Below are positions 42,904-51,331 of a stretch of 64,000 nucleotides of DNA, piece by piece. Where the stretch lies: assembly GCA_028819475.1 (NCBI GenBank), contig JAPPLJ010000067.1, forward strand, positions 1 through 64,000, written 5' to 3'. The position numbers and the translations under genes were made by a program. Position 1 is the first letter of the stretch, and the number at the start of each line of letters is the position of its first letter. A model generated the notes under the pieces. It searched no databases. It was not told the origin of the DNA and worked only from the letters and a program-made list of their open reading frames with translations. This DNA comes from Rhodospirillaceae bacterium (GTDB taxonomy: Bacteria > Pseudomonadota > Alphaproteobacteria > Bin65).

Positions 42904-43665
42904 CTAGTTGAATACAAACCCCCCGTTGACGGGCAGCACCTGCCCGGTGACGAAGGCCGCGCCTTCGGACAGCAGATACATCACCGCGCCGACGACATCG
43001 TCGGGATGCTGCGCCCGCGGCATGGCGCGGCCGGAGACGTAGAGGTCCTTGCGCGCCTGCGCCACGTCTTCGGTCGCCTCGACCATGACCAGGCCGGGCG
43101 CGACCGCGTTGACGGCGATGCCGTCGGGCCCGAGTTCGCGCGCCAGCGAGCGGGTCAGGGCGATGATGGCGCCCTTGCTCGACACATAGTGCAGCAGCTT
43201 CGGCGCGCCCCAGAGCGCGGTGTCGGACGCGAGGTTGACGATGCGCGCGCCGCCCTCGGCCTTGCGCAGCAGCGGCGCCAGTTCCTTCACCGCGAGCCAG
43301 GTGCCGCGCACGTTGACGGCCATGACCCGGTCCCAGGCCTCGACGTCGATTTCCTCGAAGGTCTTCCCGCCCACGCCGGCCGCGATCGCGCCGTTGTTGA
43401 CCAGCCCGTCGAGCCGGCCGTAGCGCGCGGCGATGTCCCGGCCCAGGGCGGCGACGCTCGCCGGATCGCCGAGATCGACGGGCATGAACGGAGCGTCGAC
43501 ACCGCGAGCCGCCAACGCCGCGGCCGTCTCGCGGCCCCGGTCCTCGACCAGTTCCGCAACGATCACCGCGGCCGCGCCCTCCACCGCCGCAGCCTCGGCA
43601 AACGCCCGCCCAAGCCCGCGCCCGGCCCCGGTAACCGCCACGATCTTGCCGTCGAGGAGGCCCAT
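42904..43665 (-). CDS. Short-chain dehydrogenase/reductase
   Basis: This 253-residue classical SDR has the cofactor motif TGAGRGLGRAF, LVNNGAIAAGV, catalytic Ser in NLASDTALWG and the intact Tyr-x3-Lys motif in HYVSSKGAIIALTRS. The C-terminus VTGQVLPVNGGFVFN is typical of FabG-like members. ATG 43665 follows a GAGAAGAA ribosome site. It is the first gene of the SDR-hydrolase-SDR-TPP-AspDH set; the 402-base repeat-filled gap separates it from the Rieske gene. Confidence 0.92.
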   Translation of the reverse strand: MGLLDGKIVAVTGAGRGLGRAFAEAAAVEGAAAVIVAELVEDRGRETAAALAARGVDAPFMPVDLGDPASVAALGRDIAARYGRLDGLVNNGAIAAGVGGKTFEEIDVEAWDRVMAVNVRGTWLAVKELAPLLRKAEGGARIVNLASDTALWGAPKLLHYVSSKGAIIALTRSLARELGPDGIAVNAVAPGLVMVEATEDVAQARKDLYVSGRAMPRAQHPDDVVGAVMYLLSEGAAFVTGQVLPVNGGFVFN

Positions 43666-44067
43666 CAGGATTCTTCTCCGAAAACCGCAAGTATCCGCCA
43701 ACGGACGCTTTCCTGTTCCTCCCCCTCTTCAGAGGGGGAGGCCAGGTGAGGGTGCCGTGGCGCCGGCACGGCCTTTCCGGCGCGGGGACACCCCCATCGA
43801 CCTCGCTGCGCTCGGCCACTTCCCCCTCTGAAGAGGGGGAAGGACAACTTTGCGGCGGCCTGGCCCGTTTCGCAGGGGAATCCCTGGGGCAGCGGGATTC
43901 GGTTGGCATCGTAGGGGAGGGTTTGAAACCCTCCCCCACGGCGTTGCGTGCACGCTCGGCGTCCGCGCACCGAGATGCGTGCGCCTTTCCGGAACGAATA
44001 CTCCATGCCGCCCCGGACGGAGCGCAGCGGAGATCCGGGGCCCAGGTCCGCAGAAAGGGGCATCCGG
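43666..44067. repeat. 402-base gap holding three dispersed repeat types
   Basis: At 43716-43843 is an inverted unit with arms CCCCCTCTTCAGAGGGGGAG and its near copy TTCCCCCTCTGAAGAGGGGG (family D). At 43911-43938 is the GGGGAGGGTTT hairpin also found at 12410 (family F). At 44011-44045 is a CCCCGGACGGAGCGCAGCGG unit (family C). No gene is seen. The concentration of unrelated repeats in one gap is unusual. Confidence 0.85.
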
Positions 44068-45081
44068 CTATTCGGCGGCGAGCGGCGGCGAGGCCCGGCT
44101 CTTCAGGTAGTCCCGCGCCCGCCTTTGCAGCAGGCGGCGCAGGTGGGTGACGCCGATATCGTGCTGGTAGAGCAACTCGGCCTCGGGCGGCTCCATCTGC
44201 TCGATCACCACCCGGTCCTGCTCCAGCACATGCCAGTGCCGTTCCTCGAGCCGGCTCTTGTACATGAAGCGCCACAGGTCGCGCTGCCAGCCCTCGACCT
44301 TGCGCAGGCGCCAGAAGAAGACTTGGCAGGCGTCCGCATCGACCGGCGTGACATAGCCCAGGATGCGGAACATGCCGCCCGGCCCGGCGCCCGGCGGATA
44401 GGGCAGGTCGAGGCGGACCCAGTCCGCACCCGTGGAATGGAACTCGGTCCAGTCGAAATTCCTGCCGACCTGTTGGGTGCGCCGGACGGTGAAGCCGTCG
44501 CCGGTGCGCTCGATCTCCATCTCGTCCGCGCCGGAGCCGTAGGCCAGCGTGTAGCTCTTGGCGTGCAGATAGGTGCCGTGCATCGGGTCGACGACATTCT
44601 CCAGGGCGTAGAGGTAGCTGCCCTGCCACGTCCCGGTGCACAGGAAATGCGACCATTCCGGATCGTCGAATTCCGGTGGGAAGGATAGCGGCGCCGGCTC
44701 GCCCTCCCCCATCCAGGCGAAGATGCAGTCCGCCTTCTCGACCGCCGGCCAGGTCTGGACGCCTTGCATGCCTTCCAGCTGGCAGCCCGGATAGGCCGGC
44801 ACGCGGACGACCGTGCCGTCGCCGTCGAACTGCATGCCGTGATAGGTGCAGGTCAGCAGCCCGTCGATGACGTGGCCCTGGCTGAACCGGGCGCCGCGGT
44901 GGGGGCAGCGGTCGGTGTGGACGCGGACCGCGCCGTCGCCGTCGCGCCACAACACGAGGCGCCGGCCCAGACGGGTGATGCCGACCGGCTCGTCCCTGAC
45001 CCAGTTCGCCGGCAGCAGGGCGTACCACTGCTCCGGCAGCCCGGTTTCGAGGAGGGCGTCGATCTCCGCGCCGGTGGTCAT
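44068..45081 (-). CDS. Rieske 2Fe-2S ring-hydroxylating oxygenase
   Basis: This 337-residue protein has an N-terminal Rieske domain with Cys59-x-His61 and Cys78-x2-His81 (CPHRGARFSQGH, CTYHG), then a catalytic domain with the mononuclear iron site around Asn162, Asp165, His168 and His173 (ENVVDPMHGTYLH). This is the layout of single-component oxygenase subunits such as vanillate O-demethylase or phthalate-type oxygenases. The electron-transfer partner is not in the window. It would start oxidation of an aromatic or similar ring in the cytoplasm. Confidence 0.93.
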   Translation of the reverse strand: MTTGAEIDALLETGLPEQWYALLPANWVRDEPVGITRLGRRLVLWRDGDGAVRVHTDRCPHRGARFSQGHVIDGLLTCTYHGMQFDGDGTVVRVPAYPGCQLEGMQGVQTWPAVEKADCIFAWMGEGEPAPLSFPPEFDDPEWSHFLCTGTWQGSYLYALENVVDPMHGTYLHAKSYTLAYGSGADEMEIERTGDGFTVRRTQQVGRNFDWTEFHSTGADWVRLDLPYPPGAGPGGMFRILGYVTPVDADACQVFFWRLRKVEGWQRDLWRFMYKSRLEERHWHVLEQDRVVIEQMEPPEAELLYQHDIGVTHLRRLLQRRARDYLKSRASPPLAAE

Positions 45082-45115
45082 GCGTCTTTCCCCTACCGTT
45101 TCGCGTTGCCGCCGC

Positions 45116-45640
45116 TCAGCCGCGCTTGACCGACGCCAGCGGGTGGTCCGGCGGATAGGTCGGAATCTGCGGCTTCGAGGCGCCCAGCATCACGCACATC
45201 AGGGCTTCCTCGTCCCACTCGTTGAGCAGCCCGCGATAGACGCCCGGCGGCACCGAGATCAGGTCGCGCTCGCCCAGCTCGGTCTCCCAGCGCTCGCCCC
45301 CGTCCTCGAAGAACAGGCGCACCCGGCCGCGCAGCATGAAGAAGACCTCCTCGACATCGTCATGGACGTGCAGCGGTCCCTCGCAGCCCGGCGGCAGCAC
45401 CATGGTCGAGAAGGTGAAATGCTCGGACGGCACGGTGTTGGCGTCGCTGTCCACGCCGGTGCCGCCGGTGCCCATGTAGCGCATCTGGGCGCGCCGGTAT
45501 TTCGGATCGAAATCGGCCTGGAATTTCAGCGCGTCCCAGTCGTAGGTCCGCGTGGCGTAGCGGGCGATGCGGGTCTCGATCCGCGCCGCCAGCGGCTCCG
45601 CCGCCGTCTCGACCGGAGCGGGACCGGAATCGGGGGCCAT
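45116..45640 (-). CDS. Cupin-domain protein
   Basis: This 174-residue single-cupin protein has the metal-binding motif 1 HVHDDVEEVFFMLRGRVRLF and motif 2 ERDLISVPPGVYRGLLNE, in which the usual third His is absent. The N-terminal ~60 residues are extra. Such cupins accompany Rieske oxygenase genes as isomerases, dioxygenases or sensors. It is 34 bases upstream of the Rieske gene in the same direction. Confidence 0.87.
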   Translation of the reverse strand: MAPDSGPAPVETAAEPLAARIETRIARYATRTYDWDALKFQADFDPKYRRAQMRYMGTGGTGVDSDANTVPSEHFTFSTMVLPPGCEGPLHVHDDVEEVFFMLRGRVRLFFEDGGERWETELGERDLISVPPGVYRGLLNEWDEEALMCVMLGASKPQIPTYPPDHPLASVKRG

Positions 45641-45665
45641 GCCTGTCTCCCTCGCTTTTTTCCCG

Positions 45666-46532
45666 TCAGCCGGCGATGTCGCCGGCGGCTCCCCCGGCCG
45701 GCCTTTGCGGCGCGTAGCGCAGCACCGCCCGCTCGGCCAGGATCACCAGAACATACGCCAGGATGCCGATCACCGTAAGCAGAATGATGGTGACGAACAC
45801 CCCGGCCGTGTTGGCGCCGCCCTCCGCCTTGGCCAGTTCCGCGCCGAGGCCGACATTGCCGCCGACCAGCTCGGCGACGGTGACGCCGATCACAGCCAGG
45901 GTCGCGCCGATGCGCAGGCCGCTGAACAGGGCCGGCAGGGACCACGGAAACTCGATCTTCCAGAAGATCTGCGCCCGGGTCGCCTTGAACAGGCGGGCGA
46001 GGTCGATCATCGACGGATCGACGCTGCGCACCGAGGTCAGCACGTTGATCAGCACCGGGAAGAAGACGATCAGGATCGCGGTCAGGATGCGCGGCGTGAT
46101 GTTGTAGCCGAACCACATCACGAACAGCGGCGCGAAGGCGACCTTGGGCGCGATCTGCAGCGCCAGGATATAGGGCGAGGCGACGACCTCCATCAGGCGC
46201 GACATGCCGAGGACGTAGCCCATCACGGCGCCCATCAGGCAGCCGAGGCCGAAGCCGACGATGACCTCGAAGCAGGTGATCAGCGTGTGGCGCAGCAGCT
46301 CGCCGTTCACCCACATATGGACGCCTTCCTCGAACACTGCGGACAGGCGCGGGATGTTGTAGGGCGCGATGCCGAGCAGGGGCGGTCCCCATTCCCAGCC
46401 GGCCAGGAAGGCGACGAGCGCCAGCGCGCTCAGCCAGACCTCCCGGCGCTGGACGGCGGACGCCAGGCTGAACCGGGCGGATTCCGCCGGCGCCCGGTCG
46501 GGCGTGACCGCGAGCGGGGCGCCGTCCGCCAT
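45666..46532 (-). CDS. ABC transporter permease (SsuC/TauC type)
   Basis: This is a 288-residue inner-membrane protein with about six segments and the binding-protein-dependent permease motif region MIDLARLFKATRAQIFWKIE, the EAA loop that contacts the ATPase. It matches nitrate/sulfonate/taurine-type permeases. The ATPase gene just upstream overlaps it by one base (TGATG). No periplasmic binding protein gene is next to them, which is odd for this importer class. Confidence 0.92.
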   Translation of the reverse strand: MADGAPLAVTPDRAPAESARFSLASAVQRREVWLSALALVAFLAGWEWGPPLLGIAPYNIPRLSAVFEEGVHMWVNGELLRHTLITCFEVIVGFGLGCLMGAVMGYVLGMSRLMEVVASPYILALQIAPKVAFAPLFVMWFGYNITPRILTAILIVFFPVLINVLTSVRSVDPSMIDLARLFKATRAQIFWKIEFPWSLPALFSGLRIGATLAVIGVTVAELVGGNVGLGAELAKAEGGANTAGVFVTIILLTVIGILAYVLVILAERAVLRYAPQRPAGGAAGDIAG

Positions 46533-47323
46533 CAGACGGTCTGCTCGACCGTGCCGATGTCGAGCAGCGACATCAGCCGGGCGGTCATGGGGCCGATCTT
46601 CTCGTGCTGGCGCCGCCGCATCGGATCGTCTCGGCCGGGAATGTCGACCGGGATCTCCTCGATGATCCGGCCGGGTCGGCGCGACATGACGAGCACCCGG
46701 TCGCTCAGCGCCAGCGCCTCGACCAGGTCGTGGGTGATCAGGAAGGCGGTTTTCCTCTCTTCCGCCACGGTCTGGGCCAGGTCCTGCTGGAGCACCATCT
46801 TGGTCTGGGCGTCGAGCGCCGAGAAGGGCTCGTCGAGCAGCAGCACGTCCGGGTCCATCATCATGGTGCGGGCAAGCGCCGCGCGCTGGCGCATGCCGCC
46901 GGACAGTTCGTGCGGATAATGGTTGGCGAAGCCGTCCAGATGGTAGCGGTGGAGGAATTTCCGCGCCCGCTCTTCGCGTTGCGCCGCGTCCATGCGGCGG
47001 ATTTCCTGGCCGAACTCGACATTCTTGCGGATCGTCCGCCAGGGCAGCAGCAGGTCTTTCTGGAGCATGAACGCGACATGCTCGTTCGGCCCGCTGACCG
47101 GTTCGCCGTCGACGAAAATCTCGCCCTGGGACGGCCGGTCGAGGCCGGACGCCAGGTTGAGCAGGGTGCTCTTGCCGCAGCCGCTCGGCCCGATCAGCGC
47201 GACGACCTCGCCATCCGCGATGTCGATGCTGACGCCCTCGACCGCGAGCACGCCCTCGCTGCCGGTCCGGCCGCGCACCGGCGGGAAATAGCGCGAGACA
47301 TCCTTGAAGCTGAGCCGGAGCAT
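46532..47323 (-). CDS. ABC transporter ATP-binding protein (SsuB/TauB type)
   Basis: This is a 263-residue ATPase. Walker A GPSGCGKST, Q-loop MLQKDLLLPW, signature LSGGMRQRAALARTM, Walker B VLLLDEPFSALD and H-loop ITHDLVEAL are intact. It energises the neighbouring SsuC-like permease. ATG 47323 gives MLRLSFKDV. It lies in the same run as the Rieske and cupin genes, so the imported compound is probably the oxygenase substrate. Confidence 0.94.
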   Translation of the reverse strand: MLRLSFKDVSRYFPPVRGRTGSEGVLAVEGVSIDIADGEVVALIGPSGCGKSTLLNLASGLDRPSQGEIFVDGEPVSGPNEHVAFMLQKDLLLPWRTIRKNVEFGQEIRRMDAAQREERARKFLHRYHLDGFANHYPHELSGGMRQRAALARTMMMDPDVLLLDEPFSALDAQTKMVLQQDLAQTVAEERKTAFLITHDLVEALALSDRVLVMSRRPGRIIEEIPVDIPGRDDPMRRRQHEKIGPMTARLMSLLDIGTVEQTV

Positions 47324-47351
47324 GGGCGCCAGAAGCGGTCCGGACCGCGGG

Positions 47352-47594
47352 TCAGGTGCCAAGGCGGGCCATTTCGGCCTGGAATATCTCGGCGGTCCAG
47401 CGCCCGCCGTCCGGCGGCGCCACATCGGCTTCGTTCAGGCCGGCGACGATGCCGTCGAGATCGTGGACGCTGCGGTCGAACAGGCTTTCCAGCGCATCGC
47501 CCAGCGCCTTGGTATAGGGCGTCTCCTCCCAGTCGCGGCACTGACGGGGATAGTCGATCCCGGCGAGCGGGTGGATCATGCGCGGGCTGGTCAT
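47352..47594 (-). CDS. Small recombinase-like helix domain protein
   Basis: About 80 residues from ATG 47594: HPLAGIDYPRQCRDWEETPY, then LGDALESLFDRSVHDLDGIV and GLNEADVAPPDGGRWTAEIF. I recall similar short proteins labelled recombinase-like helix domain beside Rieske/ABC genes in Bradyrhizobium-type clusters; their role is unknown. It is the first gene of the ABC-cupin-Rieske run. Confidence 0.65.
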   Translation of the reverse strand: MTSPRMIHPLAGIDYPRQCRDWEETPYTKALGDALESLFDRSVHDLDGIVAGLNEADVAPPDGGRWTAEIFQAEMARLGT

Positions 47595-47735
47595 GCCGGT
47601 TCGGTCGTCGTTTTCCGGGACAGGCGCGACCCTAGCGGGCGGCCCTTTGCAGGTCAAAAGCTTTGGGGCCTCGTTGCGCTTCCGGGGTTACCGGAAGAAA
47701 ACGGACCGCATCGTATCGGGCCGAATCGGCTGCGC

Positions 47736-48029
47736 TCACGCCGATTTGCGCGGACGAATGGCGCGCAGGGCGGAGGCTTCGTTCCGTTCCGCAAGCATGA
47801 GTTCATACCGGTCCTGGAGGTTCATCCAGCTCCGAGCGTCGGTGCCGAAGTACCGCGCCAGACGCAGCGCGGTCTCGGCGGTGATGCCGCGGCGACCGCG
47901 GACGATCTCGGCAATGCGCGCCGGTGTCACCCCGATCGCCTTCGCCAGCGCCGTGGCGGACAAGCCGAAAGGCTCCATAAAATCGTGCTTGAGAACTTCG
48001 CCGGGATGTACCGGTTCCAACAAGGTCAT
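47736..48029 (-). CDS. higA: HigA-family antitoxin
   Basis: The 97-residue protein begins TLLEPVHPGEVLKHDFMEPF and carries an XRE helix-turn-helix (LSATALAKAIGVTPARIAEI, then VRGRRGITAETALRLARYFG). It neutralises the HigB toxin encoded 22 bases upstream and represses the pair by binding the palindrome at 48341-48364. Confidence 0.92.
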   Translation of the reverse strand: MTLLEPVHPGEVLKHDFMEPFGLSATALAKAIGVTPARIAEIVRGRRGITAETALRLARYFGTDARSWMNLQDRYELMLAERNEASALRAIRPRKSA

Positions 48030-48051
48030 GTCGGTGTGTCCTCGATTGAGA

Positions 48052-48330
48052 TCAGTAGTAATCGACGATCTCGGCATCCCAAGCGTCTCCATCGACGAAG
48101 CGGAAGCAGAGCCGCCATTGGTCATTGATCCGGATACTGTATTGGCCTTTCCGGTCGCCCCGCAGCGCCTCCAGACGGTTCCCGGGCGGAACCCGGAGAA
48201 AGTCCAGTGTTGCGGCGGCATCCAGTTGCGTGAGTTTGCGCTGCGCAACCCGCTCGAAGCCAACGAAACGCCGCACCCGATAGCCATTGGCAAGGCGCTC
48301 GGTGTCCTTACAGCGGAAGCTCCGAATCAT
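48052..48330 (-). CDS. higB: HigB/RelE-family toxin (killer protein)
   Basis: The 92-residue protein begins MIRSFRCKDTERLANG and continues VAQRKLTQLDAAATLDFLRV, PPGNRLEALRGDRKGQYSIR and INDQWRLCFRF, the RelE-fold mRNA interferase core with the active-site basic residues. The toxin-first order is typical of higBA. It cleaves mRNA on the ribosome when HigA is lost. Confidence 0.92.
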   Translation of the reverse strand: MIRSFRCKDTERLANGYRVRRFVGFERVAQRKLTQLDAAATLDFLRVPPGNRLEALRGDRKGQYSIRINDQWRLCFRFVDGDAWDAEIVDYY

Positions 48331-48340
48331 ACCTTCCAAA

Positions 48341-48364
48341 ATATCGCATATCGGTATGCGATAT
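48341..48364. promoter_or_regulatory. higBA operator
   Basis: ATATCGCATA (48341-48350) and TATGCGATAT (48355-48364) are exact 10-bp inverted copies with a 4-bp spacer, ending 11 bases before the higB start codon. An HTH antitoxin dimer would bind here. Confidence 0.75.
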
Positions 48365-48511
48365 GCAACCAAGCGCGGAGAGTCTTAAACCCGCTCGCCC
48401 GAAGACCCGACAGCGGGTTTCCGACCGTTGCTTCCGGAAGCCTTCACGGTATCTGAGGGGGGTGAGGAATCGCGCAGTGCAGAATTTTCCCTGGGAAGGA
48501 ACCCGAATGCC

Positions 48512-49309
48512 ATGACCGCCGTACGCCACACCCTCGAAGACGGCATTTTGACCGTCACCTTCGCCAACCCGCCGGAGGGGTTCTTCACCGGCGCGATGGC
48601 GGAGGAGTTGCTCGCCCTGCTGCCGGCGATGGCGGCGGACGATGTGCGGGCCGTGATCCTGCAAGGCGGCGTGCCGGGCGTGTTCATCTGGCACTATTCG
48701 GTCGCCGAACTGGCCGCGCTGTCCGATGCCCTGCGCGCCAGGGGCCGGCGCTTCGACGAGACGACGCCGGTCGACCACCACCCGATGAACCGGATCGCCG
48801 AAGGGCTGGAGGCGCTGCCGAAGCCGGTGGTCGCGGCGCTCAACGGCACGGCGATGGGCGGCGGCTGGGAACTGGCGATGGCCTGCGACCTGCGCATCGC
48901 CGAGGCCGGCGACCATGCCTACGGGCTGCCGGAAGCGCGGCTCGGCATCCTGCCCGGCGCCGGCGGCACCCAGCGGCTGGCCCGGCTGGTCGGCGAAGCG
49001 CGGGCGCTGGAAATGACCCTGCGCGGTCGCACCGTCGGCCCGGAGGAGGCGCTTGCGCTGGGCATGGTCCACGAGGTCGCGCCGGACGCCGCCGCGCGAG
49101 CCCGGGACATCGCCCGCGAACTGGCGCGCCGCCCGCCGCAGGCGCTCGCCCACATCAAGCGGCTGGTGCGCGCCGCCCTGCCGCCCGTCGACCCGGAGAC
49201 GCTGCAGTTGGAAAGCCGCCTGTTTCTCGACCTCGCCGTCTCCGACGACGGCAACGCCCTGATGCGCCGGATGGTGGCGGAAGAGCTGGATATCCGGGAG
49301 GTGGAATAG
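48512..49309 (+). CDS. Enoyl-CoA hydratase/isomerase family protein
   Basis: This 265-residue crotonase has the second oxyanion-hole region NGTAMGGGWELAMACDLRI, the catalytic Glu in YGLPEARLGILPGAGGTQRL, and an atypical first region (LQGGVPGVFIWHYSVAEL) lacking the usual AFxAGAD text. ATG 48512 follows a GGAAGGA ribosome site. It stands between higBA and trmFO and is not in an obvious operon. Confidence 0.9.
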   Translation: MTAVRHTLEDGILTVTFANPPEGFFTGAMAEELLALLPAMAADDVRAVILQGGVPGVFIWHYSVAELAALSDALRARGRRFDETTPVDHHPMNRIAEGLEALPKPVVAALNGTAMGGGWELAMACDLRIAEAGDHAYGLPEARLGILPGAGGTQRLARLVGEARALEMTLRGRTVGPEEALALGMVHEVAPDAAARARDIARELARRPPQALAHIKRLVRAALPPVDPETLQLESRLFLDLAVSDDGNALMRRMVAEELDIREVE

Positions 49310-49332
49310 AGTGGCGCGGCACGCCAAATGCC

Positions 49333-49454
49333 GTCATTCGAACCGAAGCGATCCGAAAGGATCGCGTAGTGGAGGAATCTCGTCGCCGGCGTCCGGTGCC
49401 TGTTTTTGAGGCCCAGCCGAGATCCCTCCACTCACTTCGCTCGGTCGGAATGAC
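49333..49454. repeat. Dispersed inverted repeat, family B copy 2
   Basis: It begins GTCATTCGAACCGAAGCGAT, carries the GTGGAGGAATCTCG and CGAGATCCCTCCACTC inner arms and ends TCGGTCGGAATGAC. It fills much of the 247-base gap between the enoyl-CoA hydratase and trmFO genes. Confidence 0.85.
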
Positions 49455-49556
49455 GAGGTGCGGCAGGGCGCCTTCGCCATGGCTGTCACACACAAATTGC
49501 CATAGCCGGTCTGGCTGCCCCTTCCCCGGCATTCGCTGCTCGACAATATTCCCGCC

Positions 49557-50948
49557 ATGAACGCTCCGATCTCCCCCATCCACATCGTCGGCGGCGGCCT
49601 GGCGGGCTGCGAAGCGGCGTGGCAGGCGGCGATGGCCGGCGTTCCGGCGATCCTCCACGAGATGCGGCCGGAGCGTGGCACGGACGCGCACCAGACGGAT
49701 ACGCTCGCCGAGCTGGTCTGCTCGAACTCCTTCCGCTCGGACGACGCCGAAGCCAACGCCGTCGGCGTGCTGCACGCGGAGATGCGGCGCTGCGGCTCGC
49801 TCATCCTTGCGGCGGCCGACGAACACAAGGTGCCAGCGGGCGGCGCCCTGGCGGTCGACCGGGACGGCTTTGCTGCCGCGGTGCAGGCGCGGCTGGAGGC
49901 GCATCCGCTGGTCTCAATCCGGCGCGGCGAAGTCGCCGGCCTGCCGCCCGCCGAATGGGACACGGTCATCGTCGCGACCGGGCCACTGACTTCCCCGGCA
50001 CTGGCGCAGGCGATCCTCGACCTGACCGGCGAGGACTCGCTCGCCTTCTTCGACGCCATCGCGCCCATCGTCCATGCCGATTCGATCGACGGGAGCGTCG
50101 CCTGGCGCCAGTCGCGCTACGACAAGCCGGGCCCGGGCGGCGACGCCAAGGCCTACATCAACTGCCCGCTGGACGAGGCGCAGTACGAAGGCTTCATCGA
50201 CGCCCTGCTCGCCGGCGACAAGACCGAATTCAAGGACTGGGAGAAGGACACGCCCTATTTCGAGGGCTGCCTGCCGATCGAGGTCATGGCGGCGCGCGGC
50301 CGGGAGACCCTGCGCTTCGGCCCGATGAAGCCGGTCGGCCTGACCGACCCGCGCACCGGGCGGCGCGCCTACGCCGTCGTGCAACTGCGCCAGGACAATG
50401 CGCTCGGCACCCTGTTCAACATGGTCGGTTTCCAGACCAAGCTGAAACACGGCGCCCAGACCGAAATCTTCCGGACGATTCCGGGGCTGGAGAAGGCGCG
50501 CTTCGCCCGGCTCGGCGGCATCCACCGCAACACCTTCCTGAACAGCCCGAAACTGCTGGACGAAGGCCTGCGCCTGAAGGCCGATCCCCGGCTGCGCTTC
50601 GCCGGCCAGATCACCGGCGTCGAGGGCTATGTCGAGAGCGCGGCGATCGGCCTGCTCGCCGGGTGCATGGCGGCGGCCGAGCGGCTGGGACGGACCTTTG
50701 CGCCGCCGCCGGATACCACGGCGCTGGGCGCCCTGCTGCGCCACATCACCGGCGGCGCGGCGGCCGACAGTTTCCAGCCCATGAACGTCAATTTCGGCCT
50801 GATGCCGCCGCCGGTGCCGGCCGAAGGCAAACGCCTCAAGGGCCGCGCCCGCAAACAGGCCATGGCAGCGCGGGCGCTCGCAGACCTCGACCGCTGGCTC
50901 GCCGAATCGTCCGCGCACGCGGACTCCGGCGTCAAGGCAGCAATTTGA
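49557..50948 (+). CDS. trmFO: Methylenetetrahydrofolate-tRNA-(uracil-5-)-methyltransferase
   Basis: This is a 463-residue FAD enzyme that forms m5U54 in tRNA with 5,10-methylene-THF. The FAD motif [18 protein letters not shown] is at residues 8-25; [13 protein letters not shown] and [15 protein letters not shown] carry the conserved cysteines; [12 protein letters not shown] and [12 protein letters not shown] complete the family pattern. It ends 17 bases into the convergent small membrane-protein gene. Confidence 0.96.
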   Translation: MNAPISPIHIVGGGLAGCEAAWQAAMAGVPAILHEMRPERGTDAHQTDTLAELVCSNSFRSDDAEANAVGVLHAEMRRCGSLILAAADEHKVPAGGALAVDRDGFAAAVQARLEAHPLVSIRRGEVAGLPPAEWDTVIVATGPLTSPALAQAILDLTGEDSLAFFDAIAPIVHADSIDGSVAWRQSRYDKPGPGGDAKAYINCPLDEAQYEGFIDALLAGDKTEFKDWEKDTPYFEGCLPIEVMAARGRETLRFGPMKPVGLTDPRTGRRAYAVVQLRQDNALGTLFNMVGFQTKLKHGAQTEIFRTIPGLEKARFARLGGIHRNTFLNSPKLLDEGLRLKADPRLRFAGQITGVEGYVESAAIGLLAGCMAAAERLGRTFAPPPDTTALGALLRHITGGAAADSFQPMNVNFGLMPPPVPAEGKRLKGRARKQAMAARALADLDRWLAESSAHADSGVKAAI

Positions 50949-51153
50949 TTATCGCCACCCCAAGACCGATCATGGCAGCCATTCCGCCGAACAGCCGCCA
51001 GGTCATGCGCGCTTCAAGCGCGGCGAGCGCGGCTTCCAGTTCCGGGCGCGTCACCGGCGCCCCTGCACCCGCAGCCCGCTGGCATGCATCGGCCATGGCT
51101 TCAGCCTGCCGGCGTTCTATCTCCTGCCGCTTCAAGGTCACGGGCAACGGCAA
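50932..51153 (-). CDS. Small membrane protein (CCDC90/DUF1640-like tail)
   Basis: This 73-residue protein has an N-terminal helical, charged stretch ([20 protein letters not shown]), [20 protein letters not shown] and one membrane segment to the C-terminus ([16 protein letters not shown]). The MTWR-LFGG-membrane-KLLP end is common in short DUF1640-like proteins. Its 3' end overlaps trmFO. Function is not known. Confidence 0.55.
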   Translation of the reverse strand: MPLPVTLKRQEIERRQAEAMADACQRAAGAGAPVTRPELEAALAALEARMTWRLFGGMAAMIGLGVAIIKLLP

Positions 51154-51331
51154 GGGCGTCGAAGGTCGTCATACGTCCAACATAGTCGGTTCGATCGGGA
51201 CCGGCAACGGCACGGAGGGGAGCGGAGAAGGGGTGCAAGCGCCAGGCTCTTCCCAAGGCCACCGCCAAGCTATAATCCCTGTGCCGTAACGCGCCGCAAA
51301 GCCTGTGGACGCCGCGAACGGGAGCCGGACC

